Notes under the pieces: model-generated
Database searches by the model: none
Told to the model about the DNA's origin: nothing
The model's input: only the letters and a program-made list of their open reading frames with translations
Source of the DNA: Streptomyces sp. NBRC 110611
GTDB lineage: Bacteria > Actinomycetota > Actinomycetes > Streptomycetales > Streptomycetaceae
DNA: 64,000 nucleotides
Assembly (NCBI RefSeq): GCF_001590865.1
Contig: NZ_BBUY01000002.1
Span: forward strand, 10,487 to 74,486
Direction of reading: 5' to 3'
Part shown: positions 46,978 to 58,548 of the stretch, one piece after another
How the letters are laid out: each line of letters begins with the position of its first letter
Numbering within the stretch: position 1 is the stretch's first letter
Translations under genes and position numbers: made by a program

Positions 46978-47685
46978 ATGCCACGTGTACTTCTGATCGA
47001 GGACGACGCCGCCGTACGGGACGGAGTGACCCTCGCGCTACGGCGGCGCGGCCACGAGGTGGCGGCCGCGGCCAGCGGCGAGGAGGGCCTGACGGTCCTG
47101 CCGGTCTTCCGCCCGGACATCGTGCTGCTGGACCTGATGCTGCCCGGCAAGGACGGCTTCGAGGTCTGCCGGCTGATCCGCGCCGAACGACAGCTGCCGA
47201 TCATCATGCTCACCGCTCGTGGCGACGATCTGGATGTGGTGCTCGGACTGGAGGCCGGGGCGGACGACTACATCGTCAAGCCGGCCCGCGGCGAGGTCCT
47301 CGAAGCGCGGATCCGTGCCGTGCTGCGGCGCACCGCGCTGCCCGCGGACGGTGCGCCGGCCGCCGCGGAGCCGGGACCCGCCCCGGTCGAGACGTACGGC
47401 GAACTGGCCATCGACCGGGCCGGCCTGGTCGTCACCAAGGGCGGCAAGGATCTGGCGCTGGCGCCGTCGGAGATGAAGCTGCTGCTGTTCCTGTCCGCGA
47501 CGCCGGGGCAGGTCTTCAGCCGCCAGCAGCTGCTGGAGCACGTGTGGGAGCACAGCTACCACGGCGACGCGCGGCTGGTGGACGCCTGTGTGATGCGGCT
47601 GCGGACGAAGATAGAGGACACCCCGCGCAGCCCCCGGTACGTGCAGACGGTGCGGGGCTTCGGCTACCGGTTCGGGCCCCTGTGA
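46978..47685 (+). CDS. OmpR-type response regulator (AfsQ1-like)
   Basis: 235 residues. Receiver domain: acidic pair in LLIEDDAAVRD, phospho-acceptor Asp52 in LLDLMLPGKDGFEVCRLIR, IIMLTARGDDLDVVLGLEAG, Lys in YIVKPARGEV. OmpR/PhoB winged helix at the C-terminus (LALAPSEMKLLLFLSATPG; ARLVDACVMRLRTKIEDTP; YVQTVRGFGYRFG). Closest in feel to AfsQ1 of Streptomyces, but divergence leaves the name open. Stop overlaps the start of the kinase gene (GTGA). Confidence 0.9.
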   Translation: MPRVLLIEDDAAVRDGVTLALRRRGHEVAAAASGEEGLTVLPVFRPDIVLLDLMLPGKDGFEVCRLIRAERQLPIIMLTARGDDLDVVLGLEAGADDYIVKPARGEVLEARIRAVLRRTALPADGAPAAAEPGPAPVETYGELAIDRAGLVVTKGGKDLALAPSEMKLLLFLSATPGQVFSRQQLLEHVWEHSYHGDARLVDACVMRLRTKIEDTPRSPRYVQTVRGFGYRFGPL

Positions 47686-49277
47686 AGCGCCGTGGCCGCC
47701 GGGTGCCGTCCCGGCCCCGTACCCTGACCCTGCTGCGGGGCCTGCGAGCCCGCCTCGTGGTGGGGTTCCTGGTGGTGGCCGCGGTGAGCGCGCTGACCAC
47801 CGCACTGCTGACCTACCGCGAGGCCCGTAACGCGATCCTCCAGCGGTCCCAGGACATCGCCGTCAACGATCTGCGGGCGCAGGTCAATTCGCTGGCGCCG
47901 GAGCTTTCGGTACCGCCGTCCCAGGCCGACCTGGACAACTTCCGGGTCCAGCTGGAGCGGGCCGGAAAGTCCCGTGACTGGGACATCTCGGTGCACTACC
48001 GGGGCGTCCCGGACAGCAGCGAGAGCGCGCTCCGGAGCCATCTGGTGATCCCCGCCGGCCTCAAGGCCTCGGTGGACACGCGCCATGTGCCGGTCTTCCA
48101 GCGCATCGACCGGAGCGGCAACCCCTGGCTGCTGATCGGGATGCCGGTCCGGCAGTCCGACGGCCAGGCCTCCGCGCTGTCCGTCTACGCCCGGCTTCCA
48201 CTGGCCGCCGAGGAGGCCAATGTCGAGGCGCTGGTGAGCGCCGCGCAGCGGGGTGCGCTGCCGGTTCTGATCCTCGCGGTGATCCCGGCGCTGCTCGCCG
48301 CGCGCGGGGTGCTGAGGCCCGTACGGGGGCTGCGGCAGGCCGCCGGACGGATCGCCGAGGGCAAACTGGACACCCGGCTGGAGGTCAAGGGCGCCGACGA
48401 GCTCGCCGATCTGTCACGGACGTTCAACGACATGGCGGCCAGGCTGGAGGAGAGCATGGCCGAGCTGCGGCGGCTGGAGTCCAACTCCCGGCGGTTCGCG
48501 GCCGATGTCTCGCACGAACTGCGCACGCCGCTGGCGGCGATGAGCGCGGTCACCGATGTGCTCGACGAGGACGCCGACTCGCTCGACCCCGACACCGCCT
48601 CCGCGGTCCGGCTGATCAGCCAGGAGACCGGCAAGCTGGCGCGGATGGTGGAGGACCTGATGGAGGTCTCGCGGTTCGACGCGGGGGCCGCGGCGCTCCA
48701 TCTGGACGAGGTCGACGTCGCCGAGACCATCCGCAAGACGCTGCAGGCCAGGGCCTGGCAGCAGCGGGTGACGGCGGAGCTGCCCCAGGACGTACGGGCC
48801 AGGCTCGATCCCCGGCGGCTCGATGTGGTGGTCGCCAACCTGGTCGGCAACGCGCTGCACCACGGCGGTGAACCGGTCCGGGTGCTGCTGCGCACACCGG
48901 AGCCCGGTGCCGGCCGGCTGCTGATCGAGATCTCCGACAGCGGCCCCGGCATCGACCCCGACGTGCTGCCGCACGTCTTCGAGCGCTTCTACAAGGCGGA
49001 CTCCGCCCGCGCCCGCTCGGAGGGCAGCGGCCTGGGCCTGGCCATAGCCATGGAGAACGTACGGCTGCACGGCGGAACGATGCGGGCCGCCAACTCGCCT
49101 GCGGGCGGTGCGGTGTTCACGGTGGACCTGCCGCTGCGGCAGGAAGAGCCGGGCGGCGACGGCGGGACGGACGGAGCACACGGAGCACACACGACGGACG
49201 GAACCGTCGGAGCGGACGGAGCGGACGGGACGGAGCGCGCGGCAGGCGCCGGAGCCGGGAAGGAGAACGACGAATGA
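47682..49277 (+). CDS. Sensor histidine kinase
   Basis: 531 residues from GTG 47682. Membrane helix 1 about 26-45 (VVGFLVVAAVSALTTALLTY), extracytoplasmic sensor about 46-190, helix 2 about 191-210, HAMP, HisKA with His278 (FAADVSHELRTPLAAMSAV), ATPase domain with N box (VVANLVGNALHH), G1 (SDSGPGIDPDVL), FERFYKAD and GSGLGLAIAM. The C-terminal ~45 residues are a low-complexity Gly/Thr/Asp tail absent from standard kinases. The gene overlaps both neighbours, so kinase, regulator and lipoprotein are made together. Confidence 0.92.
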   Translation: MKRRGRRVPSRPRTLTLLRGLRARLVVGFLVVAAVSALTTALLTYREARNAILQRSQDIAVNDLRAQVNSLAPELSVPPSQADLDNFRVQLERAGKSRDWDISVHYRGVPDSSESALRSHLVIPAGLKASVDTRHVPVFQRIDRSGNPWLLIGMPVRQSDGQASALSVYARLPLAAEEANVEALVSAAQRGALPVLILAVIPALLAARGVLRPVRGLRQAAGRIAEGKLDTRLEVKGADELADLSRTFNDMAARLEESMAELRRLESNSRRFAADVSHELRTPLAAMSAVTDVLDEDADSLDPDTASAVRLISQETGKLARMVEDLMEVSRFDAGAAALHLDEVDVAETIRKTLQARAWQQRVTAELPQDVRARLDPRRLDVVVANLVGNALHHGGEPVRVLLRTPEPGAGRLLIEISDSGPGIDPDVLPHVFERFYKADSARARSEGSGLGLAIAMENVRLHGGTMRAANSPAGGAVFTVDLPLRQEEPGGDGGTDGAHGAHTTDGTVGADGADGTERAAGAGAGKENDE

Positions 49278-49972
49278 CCGCCTGGAGCAGGCTGAACGAC
49301 CGGAACGGGCCGAGCGGCCGGCCCGGACGGCACGCGGTGCGGGCCCGGCAGCGGCTGCTCGGCGGCGTGGCCGGCACCGCACTCGCCGGCGTGCTGGCCG
49401 GCTGCGGGATCGCACCGACCGACGTGATCGACGCCGGTGAGCCCGCGATGGGCGTGCGGTCCCCCGGCCAGCCGGTGGCCGATGTCCAGCTGTTCTTCTA
49501 CGGACCGTCCGGACTGCGCTCCGCGATCCGTCCGGCGAAGGCCCCGGTCGACCCGGAGCAGGCCATCGAGCTGCTGTTGGAGGGGCCGAACCACGCCGAG
49601 CGGATGCGCGGCCTGACCAGCGCCCTGTCGAAGTTCCCCAGCCGGCCGGTCGTCACCACCGGTGAGGGTACGGTCATGATCAGTGTGCCGCCGAAGTACG
49701 GGCCGCCGGACTCCGCCTCGCTGAACCAGCTGGTGTGCACCGCGGCCAACGCCCGGGTGCCCGGCGGCAAGCCGCCGGAACGGGTCGCCGTGACGCTGGT
49801 GGGTCAGGCGTTCCGGCTCAACCCCATGGTGTGCGGCGGAAACAACGCCTTCCCGGTGGTCCAGCCGAGCCCGAGCGACGCGGCGGACGGCGGTGACGGT
49901 GCGAGCAGCGGCGGCGACGCGAGCGGCACCGGCACCGGCACCGGCACTACGGAGGTCGGCGGCGTACGCTGA
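49274..49972 (+). CDS. Lipoprotein with GerMN-like domain (LpqB-like, short)
   Basis: 232 residues overlapping the kinase stop by ATGA. Basic N-region, hydrophobic core and lipobox LLAGC-type (VLAGCGIAP, Cys44) predict an outer-face lipoprotein. Residues about 60-190 (DVQLFFYGPSGLRSAIRPAK, IELLLEGPNHAERMRGLTSA) resemble the sporulation/GerMN-type domain of LpqB, which partners MtrB in actinobacteria, but the LpqB beta-propeller is missing. Gly/Ser/Thr-rich tail. Likely modulates the sensor kinase at the membrane; this role is inference from the LpqB-MtrAB precedent. Confidence 0.8.
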   Translation: MTAWSRLNDRNGPSGRPGRHAVRARQRLLGGVAGTALAGVLAGCGIAPTDVIDAGEPAMGVRSPGQPVADVQLFFYGPSGLRSAIRPAKAPVDPEQAIELLLEGPNHAERMRGLTSALSKFPSRPVVTTGEGTVMISVPPKYGPPDSASLNQLVCTAANARVPGGKPPERVAVTLVGQAFRLNPMVCGGNNAFPVVQPSPSDAADGGDGASSGGDASGTGTGTGTTEVGGVR

Positions 49973-50003
49973 CAGATACCACCGCGCCCTGGGGAGCTAT
50001 GCG

Positions 50004-50405
50004 ATGACCGAGCGCAAACCACCCGGCGTCACGTTCGAGACCTGGGTCGACAAGCAGATCCGCGAGGCAACGGAGCGCGGCGACTTCGCCGGTCTGCCCG
50101 GAGCCGGCAAGCCCCTCCCGCACCTCGACCGGCCGTATGACGACATGTGGTGGGTCAAGGAGAAGATGGACCGGGAGCACCTCTCGTACCTTCCGCCGAG
50201 CCTCGCGCTGCGCAAGGAGGCCGAGGAGGCCCTGAAGGCGGCGGCCGACGCCCCGTCCGAGGCCGCGCTGCGCCGCATCCTCACGGCGGTCAACGAGCGG
50301 ATCCGGGCGGCACTGCGCACCCCGCTCGACGGCCCGCCGCTGCAGCTCGTCCCGTTCGACATCGACGAGCAGGCCCGTAAGTGGCGGGAGCGGCACGGCA
50401 GTTGA
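50004..50405 (+). CDS. DUF1992 (DnaJ-homologue subfamily C28 conserved domain) protein
   Basis: 133 residues from ATG 50004 (GGGGAGCTATGCG upstream). Diagnostic DUF1992 core: VDKQIREATERGDFAGLPGA, GKPLPHLDRPYDDMWWVKEK, then a helical region with VNERIRAALRTPLDGPPLQL. No J domain is present. Role unknown. Starts 31 bp after the lipoprotein gene, probably co-transcribed. Confidence 0.88.
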   Translation: MTERKPPGVTFETWVDKQIREATERGDFAGLPGAGKPLPHLDRPYDDMWWVKEKMDREHLSYLPPSLALRKEAEEALKAAADAPSEAALRRILTAVNERIRAALRTPLDGPPLQLVPFDIDEQARKWRERHGS

Positions 50406-50425
50406 GTGGTCCCGCGCGCCGAGCC

Positions 50426-50445
50426 GGGGCCCGTATCACGGCCCC
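50426..50445. terminator. Small hairpin between convergent genes
   Basis: GGGGCC (50426-50431) and GGCCCC (50440-50445) around the stop of the secreted protein on the minus strand and 20 bases after the DUF1992 stop. Confidence 0.45.
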
Positions 50446-51731
50446 GTGTCCGCCGTCATCCGTACGCGCAGGAACCGGGGCCGGTACAGGTCCACATCGC
50501 CGTTGAGCCGGGTGTCGGGCGGGACGCCCGGCGGGCCGAGCCAGTTGATGTCGTAGCTGAGCAGCAGGCGCCCGCCCGTGGTGAACTCCGGGTGGGCCTG
50601 GGGGTTGTAGGCGATGACGTACCGGGGGTCGGGTGCGGGCGGGCGGGGCGGCGTGAGGCGGCCGTTCGGGCCGTGCCAGGGGCCCTGGGGGGAGCAGGCC
50701 CAGTAGCTGGTGAGGGCCTGTGTCGCGGCCGTGCCGTCTCCCCCGGTGTCCATGGTGAACAGCACCCAGGACGGGCCCTCCCGTACGACGGTGAAACCGG
50801 TGCCGACACCGCGCCGTCCGTCGTCCCGCAGCACCGGCGCCGCCCGTTCGGGGTTCCGCCGCCAGTGGGTGCCGTCCCAGAAGCGCCAGCCGGCCCGGTC
50901 GGCGAGCCGCCCGGCCGGGACCCGTGCGAGATAGGCGCTGGAGCCCGGTGCGGACGGCGATTCGTCGGCGCCGAAGACATAGGTCCAGCCGCCCGCACCG
51001 ACCGCGGCGGCGCCGTAGAGGACGCGCCGCTCCGGGTCGGTGACGGCGCTCTGGCCGACCGCCTCCCGGATGCCCTCCAGTCGCAGCCCGGGCAGTGACA
51101 GCGTGGCGACGTCCGTGGCGCGCGGGACCCCGAAGATCCACGGCCCGGTTCCGGGAGCACGGTTCCACAGCAGTACCCGGACCGCCTTCTCCGGGGAGCC
51201 GGGCGTACGGGGTTCCACACGGGCGCGGACCGGCCAGCGCCAGCCGCCGTCCGCCGGATCGGGGAAGAACGGCCCAGGTCCCTCCGGAGCGCTGCCGGCC
51301 GCCGTGCCGCCGGTCAGGGTGCGCTCCAGCCGGCCCGAACGGGACATCAGCACGGCGGAGTTGCGCCGGAGGAGCGGGGGCCGCCCGTCGTCCGAGGTGC
51401 GCCAGTACCGGGGCTCGCCCTGGGGGTTGGGCGGCGGGTGGATCCGGTCGAGGAAGGTGTCGGAGAAGAGCCAGAGGGTCCGGCCGTCGGGGAGGCGCAC
51501 CGAGTGCGTGCCGTCACCGCCGGTCCAGTCGTCCACCCTGGTGTTGTCATTGCCGTACCGGGCGAACTCCGCGTTCTGCCGGGAGTCGACGGACCAGGAG
51601 GCGATCCGGCGTCCGGTACACCCCGCCGCGTGGCCGGCCGGCCCGGCCCCCGGCGGCGCGCAGACCAGCGCGGCGGCGGCGAGCAGCAGCGCGGCGACGC
51701 CCTTGGTGCGGATGCTCGGCGCCTGGTACAT
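50436..51731 (-). CDS. Secreted protein of DUF4185/DUF5005 type (five-bladed beta-propeller-like)
   Basis: 431 residues; Sec signal (GVAALLLAAAALVCAPPGA, cut near residue 36). The mature part shows repeated blade-like segments: RLPDGRTLWLFSDTFLDRI, VLYGAAAVGAGGWTYVFGAD, VGTGFTVVREGPSWVLFTMD, IAYNPQAHPEFTTGGRLLLS YDINW pattern. This matches secreted DUF4185/DUF5005 proteins related to glycoside hydrolase propellers (GH43/GH117-like), so a carbohydrate substrate is plausible but unproven. The Asp-rich NTRVDDWTGGD near the start of the domain would suit a catalytic base. Single gene. Confidence 0.75.
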   Translation of the reverse strand: MYQAPSIRTKGVAALLLAAAALVCAPPGAGPAGHAAGCTGRRIASWSVDSRQNAEFARYGNDNTRVDDWTGGDGTHSVRLPDGRTLWLFSDTFLDRIHPPPNPQGEPRYWRTSDDGRPPLLRRNSAVLMSRSGRLERTLTGGTAAGSAPEGPGPFFPDPADGGWRWPVRARVEPRTPGSPEKAVRVLLWNRAPGTGPWIFGVPRATDVATLSLPGLRLEGIREAVGQSAVTDPERRVLYGAAAVGAGGWTYVFGADESPSAPGSSAYLARVPAGRLADRAGWRFWDGTHWRRNPERAAPVLRDDGRRGVGTGFTVVREGPSWVLFTMDTGGDGTAATQALTSYWACSPQGPWHGPNGRLTPPRPPAPDPRYVIAYNPQAHPEFTTGGRLLLSYDINWLGPPGVPPDTRLNGDVDLYRPRFLRVRMTADTGP

Positions 51732-51909
51732 CGTGCTCCTCGGGGGGCCTCTGCTCCTGACCGGTCACGTGGCCAACCGGTCAACACCCCGAACGGTCAC
51801 TGCCGGAGCCCCGGGAGCACCTGCCATCCCGTGAAGAGGAAGTTCCCTGGCAGGTCAACGAGTGGAACATCACAGCCGGCGCCCCTGCTCCGGCTAACGG
51901 TCGTTCGCC

Positions 51910-51915
51910 TAGCCT
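51910..51915 (+). promoter_or_regulatory. -10 hexamer TAGCCT, leaderless arrangement
   Basis: TAGCCT followed by exactly 6 nt and the mutA ATG at 51922; no ribosome site. Confidence 0.5.
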
Positions 51916-51921
51916 GCTGCC

Positions 51922-53799
51922 ATGACCGCCGAGTCCCCCGAACTCCCCCTGGCCGCCGCCTTCCCGGATGCCGACCGAGAGCAGTGGCAGCGCCTCGTCG
52001 AAGGCGTCCTGCGCAAATCGGGCGTCATAGACGCCACGGGACCCGCCGCCGAGGACGCACTCACCACCGATCTCCAGGACGGCATCCGCGTCCGCCCGCT
52101 CTACACCGCCGAGGACGGCGGCGCCCCCCTGGGGCACCCCGGTTTCCCGCCCTTCGTACGGGCCGGCCGGCCCGAGGGCACGGCCGTGGGCGGCTGGGAC
52201 GTACGCCAGCGCCATGTGCAGACCGATCCCCGGCGCGCCAATGAGGCGGTGCTCGCGGACCTGGAGAACGGCAGCACCTCCGTCTGGCTGGCCGTCGGGG
52301 ACGGCGGAATCCCGGTGACGGGTCTGGCGGAGGCGCTCAGCGGCGTCTATCTCGACCTGGCCCCGGTGATCCTCGACGCGGGCGCCGACTTCGTCCCGGC
52401 GGCGGAGGAGCTGCTGCGGCTGTACGCGGCATCCGGCGCGCCGCTGAGCGAGGCCGTCGGCTGCCTGGGCGCCGACCCGCTCGGGCTGCTGGCCCGTACC
52501 GGCGACGGCAGCAAGCTGCGGGTCCAGCTGGAGGCCGCGGCCCGGCTGGCCGCGCGCTGTACCGCCGAGGCGCCGGGGATGCGGGCCTGGGCGGTGGACG
52601 CGCTGCCGTACCACGAGGCGGGCGGTTCGGCCGCCGAGGAGCTGGGCACCTCGCTGGCCACCGGCGTCGCAGCGCTGCGGCAGCTGACCGGTGCCGGGCT
52701 CGGTATCGACGACGCCTGCCGGCAGCTGGAGTTCCGGTACGCCGCCACCGCGGACCAGTTCCTGACCATCGCCAAGCTGCGCGCGGGCCGCCGGCTGTGG
52801 GCCCGGGTCGCCGAGGTGTGCGGGGCCGCGCCCGAGGCGTCCGCGCAGCGGCAACACGCGGTCACCTCCTCGGTGATGATGACCCGTCGGGACCCGTGGG
52901 TGAACATGCTGCGCACCACGGTCGCCGGGCTGGCGGCGGGGGTGGGCGGCGCGGACGCGGTGACGGTGCTGCCGTTCGACGTGGCGCTGGGCCTGTCCGA
53001 CGCGTTCGCCCGCCGGATCGCCCGTAACACCCAGTCGGTCCTGCTGGAGGAGTCGCATCTGGCGAAGGTGATCGACCCGGCGGGCGGCTCCTGGTACGTG
53101 GAACGCCTCACGGACGAGCTGGCCCGCGCGGGCTGGGCGTTCTTCCAGGAGCTCGAGGCGGCGGGCGGCCAGGCCGCGGCGCTGCGCTCCGGGATGCTCG
53201 CCGAGCGCCTCGCGCGCACCTGGGAGCGCCGCACCGAGGACCTCCGGCACCGCCGTGAACCGATCACCGGCGTCAGCGAGTTCCCGCACCTAGCCGAGCA
53301 GCCGGTGCACCGCGAACCGGCCCCCGCGCCGGTCCGCGGAGGGCTGCCGCGGGTCCGCCGGGAGGATGCGTACGAGCTGCTGCGGGCGCGTTCCGACGCG
53401 CATCTGGCGACCGCCGGCGCCCGCCCGAAGGTCTTCCTGGCCGCGCTCGGCCCCGTGGCGTCGCACACCGCCCGGGTGACCTTCGCCGCCAACCTCTTCC
53501 AGGCCGGCGGTATCGAGGCCGTCCAGGAGGCCGTGGACGCGGGGTCGGTGGCCGAGGCGTTCGCCCGCAGTGGCGCACGGACCGCGTGTCTGTGCGCCGG
53601 CGACGGGGTGTACGGGGAGCAGGCGGCGGAGGTGGCCGGCGCGCTGAAGTCCGCGGGGGCGCTGCGGGTCCACCTGGCGGGCAGGCCGGGCGAGCGCCGC
53701 GCGGAGTACGTACGCGCCGGCGTGGACGCGTTCGTCTTCGCCGGCTGCGACGCGGTCGAGGTGCTGTCCTCGGCCCTGGACATCCTGGAGGTGGCGTGA
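51922..53799 (+). CDS. mutA: Methylmalonyl-CoA mutase small (non-catalytic) subunit
   Basis: 625 residues. Partial TIM-barrel similarity to the large subunit ([51 protein letters not shown] with [14 protein letters not shown]) and a degenerate cobalamin-like C-terminal domain starting near [20 protein letters not shown], lacking the DxHxxG motif. It pairs with MutB to form the heterodimer that interconverts methylmalonyl-CoA and succinyl-CoA. First gene of mutA-mutB-meaB. Confidence 0.94.
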   Translation: MTAESPELPLAAAFPDADREQWQRLVEGVLRKSGVIDATGPAAEDALTTDLQDGIRVRPLYTAEDGGAPLGHPGFPPFVRAGRPEGTAVGGWDVRQRHVQTDPRRANEAVLADLENGSTSVWLAVGDGGIPVTGLAEALSGVYLDLAPVILDAGADFVPAAEELLRLYAASGAPLSEAVGCLGADPLGLLARTGDGSKLRVQLEAAARLAARCTAEAPGMRAWAVDALPYHEAGGSAAEELGTSLATGVAALRQLTGAGLGIDDACRQLEFRYAATADQFLTIAKLRAGRRLWARVAEVCGAAPEASAQRQHAVTSSVMMTRRDPWVNMLRTTVAGLAAGVGGADAVTVLPFDVALGLSDAFARRIARNTQSVLLEESHLAKVIDPAGGSWYVERLTDELARAGWAFFQELEAAGGQAAALRSGMLAERLARTWERRTEDLRHRREPITGVSEFPHLAEQPVHREPAPAPVRGGLPRVRREDAYELLRARSDAHLATAGARPKVFLAALGPVASHTARVTFAANLFQAGGIEAVQEAVDAGSVAEAFARSGARTACLCAGDGVYGEQAAEVAGALKSAGALRVHLAGRPGERRAEYVRAGVDAFVFAGCDAVEVLSSALDILEVA

Positions 53800-53801
53800 C
53801 G

Positions 53802-56000
<2,199 letters not shown>

Positions 56001-56011
56001 AGCGGGGGGTC

Positions 56012-57037
56012 ATGGCTGCGACGATCGATGTCGAGCGGTACGCCGCGGGGGTCCGGGCGGGCTCCCGGGCGTGGATCGCCCGCGCCGTCACCCTGGTCGA
56101 GTCCACCCGGCGCGACCACCGGGCGGCGGCCCAGCGGCTGCTGGTCGAGCTGCTGCCGTACTCCGGCGCGGCCCGCAGAGTGGGCATCAGCGGGGTGCCC
56201 GGCGTCGGCAAGTCGACCTTCATCGACGCGCTCGGCAGTCTGCTGACGGGGATGGGGCACCGGGTGGCCGTCCTCGCCGTCGACCCGTCGTCCAGCCGTA
56301 CCGGCGGCTCCATCCTGGGCGACAAGACCAGGATGGAGCGGCTGGCGACGGACCCCGCGGCGTTCGTCCGCCCCTCCCCCACGTCCGGCACGCTGGGCGG
56401 TGTGGCGCGCGCGACCCGCGAGTCCATCGTCGTCATGGAGGCCGCGGGCTACGACGTCGTCCTGGTGGAGACCGTCGGCGTCGGCCAGTCCGAGACCGCG
56501 GTCGCCAACATGGTCGACACGTTCCTCCTGCTGACCCTGGCCCGCACCGGCGACCAGCTCCAGGGCATCAAGAAGGGCGTACTGGAACTGGCGGACCTGG
56601 TGTCCGTCAACAAGGCCGACGGACCGCACGAGAAGGACGCCCGTGCCGCGGCCCGCGAACTGTCCGGCGCGCTCCGCCTGCTCCACGGTGCGGACTCCGC
56701 CTGGACTCCGCCCGTCCTCACCTGCAGCGCCCGCGAGGGGACCGGCCTGAAGGGGGTCTGGGAGCGGGTCGAGGCGCACCGCGCCCTGCTCGAATCCACC
56801 GGGGCGCTGGCCGAGCGGCGCCGTACCCAGCAGGTCGACTGGACGTGGTCGATGGTCCGCGAACGGCTCATCGACCGCCTCCGGGAACACCCCGAGGTCC
56901 GCCGGGTGGGCCCGGAGGTCGAACGCGCGGTGCGCGACGGCGAACTCACCGCCACGCTGGCGGCGGAGCGGCTGCTGGCGGCGTTCGGGCTGATGGACGG
57001 CGGCGACGGCGAGGCCGCACCCGGGCCGGCGCACTGA
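56012..57037 (+). CDS. meaB: Methylmalonyl-CoA mutase-associated GTPase MeaB
   Basis: 341 residues; ATG with GCGGGGGGTC upstream, 11 bp after mutB. P-loop GVPGVGKS with Lys67, switch segment [20 protein letters not shown], base-recognition SVNKADGP and the [17 protein letters not shown] region that are hallmarks of MeaB/ArgK G3E GTPases. Protects and loads the mutase with adenosylcobalamin. Confidence 0.95.
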   Translation: MAATIDVERYAAGVRAGSRAWIARAVTLVESTRRDHRAAAQRLLVELLPYSGAARRVGISGVPGVGKSTFIDALGSLLTGMGHRVAVLAVDPSSSRTGGSILGDKTRMERLATDPAAFVRPSPTSGTLGGVARATRESIVVMEAAGYDVVLVETVGVGQSETAVANMVDTFLLLTLARTGDQLQGIKKGVLELADLVSVNKADGPHEKDARAAARELSGALRLLHGADSAWTPPVLTCSAREGTGLKGVWERVEAHRALLESTGALAERRRTQQVDWTWSMVRERLIDRLREHPEVRRVGPEVERAVRDGELTATLAAERLLAAFGLMDGGDGEAAPGPAH

Positions 57038-57144
57038 TTCTCATCGCTCTCTCACCCAGCGATTACAGTCCCATCACACCACGTCCCTACGGTCGCCGAA
57101 GGCTCGTCGCACACCCGGTGCGGCGGCCCGGAGGAGAGGGCACC

Positions 57145-57900
57145 ATGTACCACCTGACCGGCGTGACCAAGGACTACCGCAAGGGCCGGGACGGGGGCGT
57201 GGTGCGGGTGCTGGACGGCGTCGGGCTCCATGTCGAGGACGGCGGCGGTCTCGTCGTCCAGGGTCCGGCCGGGTCGGGCACCTCCGCGCTGCTGCGGATT
57301 CTCGGCGGGCTGGAGCGCCCGAGCGGCGGCAGTGTGGTGCTGAACGGCACGGACCTGGCCACGGTGACGGAGTGCCGGCTGGCCCGGATCCGGGTGGAGT
57401 CGATCGGCATGGTGCACGGCGGGGGACCCACGGGGCATGCGGGGCTCCCGGGGTATGCGGCGCTCTGGCCCGGCCTCACCGCACAGCAGAACGTGGCGAG
57501 CGTGCTGGTGTCGCTGCGGCTGCGCCCCGACGACTGCCGTGAGCTGGCCGCGGCCGCGCTGGAGGAGGTCGGGCTGGGGCATCGGCTGGGGCGGCTGCCG
57601 GGCGAGCTGGACGCCGGGGAGCGGCGGCGGGTGGCGTTGGCCCGGGCGCTGGTGAAACGTCCGGCGGTGCTGCTGGCGGACCGGCCCACCGCGGGCCTGA
57701 CCGCCGCGGCCCGGGCGCAGATCATCGAGCTGTTCGAGCGGCTGTGGGGGGAGCGCCGGCTCAGCTGCGTCGTGGCGACCGAGGACGCGGCGCTCGCCCG
57801 GCGGGCGCCGCGGCTGGCGACGCTCGCGGCGGGCAGGATCACCTCTGTCGTTCGTCAGGCGAGACCCTTCGGTACACCGACCGCAGCACCTGGTCCTTGA
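57145..57900 (+). CDS. Degenerate ABC-type ATP-binding protein
   Basis: 251 residues; ATG preceded by GGAGGAGAGGGCACC. The overall ABC fold of the LolD/MacB type is clear (YHLTGVTKDYRKG, RILGGLERPSGGSVVLNGTD, LARALVKRPAVLLADRPTAG). Every nucleotide motif is changed: Walker A GPAGSGTS has Thr46 for the Lys; the signature LSGGQ reads LDAGE (155-159); Walker B keeps Asp179 but has Arg180 for catalytic Glu; the H-loop reads ATED without His; the Q-loop region is a Gly/Pro insertion. ATP hydrolysis is very unlikely. No permease gene is adjacent. It follows meaB by 107 bp with its own leader and overlaps the convergent DUF6314 gene by 62 bp. Confidence 0.85.
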   Translation: MYHLTGVTKDYRKGRDGGVVRVLDGVGLHVEDGGGLVVQGPAGSGTSALLRILGGLERPSGGSVVLNGTDLATVTECRLARIRVESIGMVHGGGPTGHAGLPGYAALWPGLTAQQNVASVLVSLRLRPDDCRELAAAALEEVGLGHRLGRLPGELDAGERRRVALARALVKRPAVLLADRPTAGLTAAARAQIIELFERLWGERRLSCVVATEDAALARRAPRLATLAAGRITSVVRQARPFGTPTAAPGP

Positions 57901-58402
57901 CCGGACCGGCGACCCGCCACTCCAGGTGCCACTCATCGGCGGCGACCGCGGTGAAGGTGCCCTCGTAGCGGTCCTCGGCGCAGGGGTGGACGGCGGTCCA
58001 GCGGCCGGTGCGGAGGTCGAGGTCGTGGAAGGGGCGGCCGTCGGCGAACCGGACCTCGGCGGTCCCGTCCCGGCGGGGGCACAGCCGCAGCGTGCGCTGC
58101 GCGGGGTAGGTCGTACCGTCCCAGGTCAGCTGCCCGGCTTCCACGTGCAGCAGGGCGTCCGCCGGCAGGGCGTCGGCAGGCGGCGCGCCCGCCGCGGCCG
58201 CACCGGCCACGGTGTCACCCGTCACCGCGTCACCGGCCACGGCGGGCCGGAACTCGGCGGTCCCGCGGAAGCCGCCGGTCACCCCGGCCCGCAGGTCGGA
58301 CACGGTCCGCTCGACGCTCCACCGGCCGGTGAGGTAGGCGGCGGCGTCCGGTACCGGGTACGGGTTCGGGTGCGGGACGGGGCCCCGTCGGCTCGATGAC
58401 AT
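57839..58402 (-). CDS. DUF6314 family protein
   Basis: 187 residues from ATG 58402 (GGGGGG just before, and GAGAAT six bases further as a possible -10). Family features: LTGRWSVERTVSDLRAGVTG, FRGTAEFRP, LTWDGTTYPAQRTLRLCP, VRFADGRPFHDLDLRTGRWT and CAEDRYEGTFTAVAADEWHL with the EWRVAGPVKD ending, which suggest a lipocalin-like beta-barrel. A Gly/Ala/Asp insertion (residues ~55-85) interrupts the barrel. Function unknown. Its 3' end overlaps the ABC-like gene. Confidence 0.8.
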   Translation of the reverse strand: MSSSRRGPVPHPNPYPVPDAAAYLTGRWSVERTVSDLRAGVTGGFRGTAEFRPAVAGDAVTGDTVAGAAAAGAPPADALPADALLHVEAGQLTWDGTTYPAQRTLRLCPRRDGTAEVRFADGRPFHDLDLRTGRWTAVHPCAEDRYEGTFTAVAADEWHLEWRVAGPVKDQVLRSVYRRVSPDERQR

Positions 58403-58548
58403 CCCCCCATTCTCGCCGTGCGGACCCGCAGCGGCCGCCTTACGCTCGGTGCAGTGATCGTCACGGAGGTCCGGCGGGCGTGCGCCGCGGCCAGGCGCCG
58501 CGCCCACCGCTGCCGCCTCGTACGAGCCCGGAACCGAAAGGCACCACC

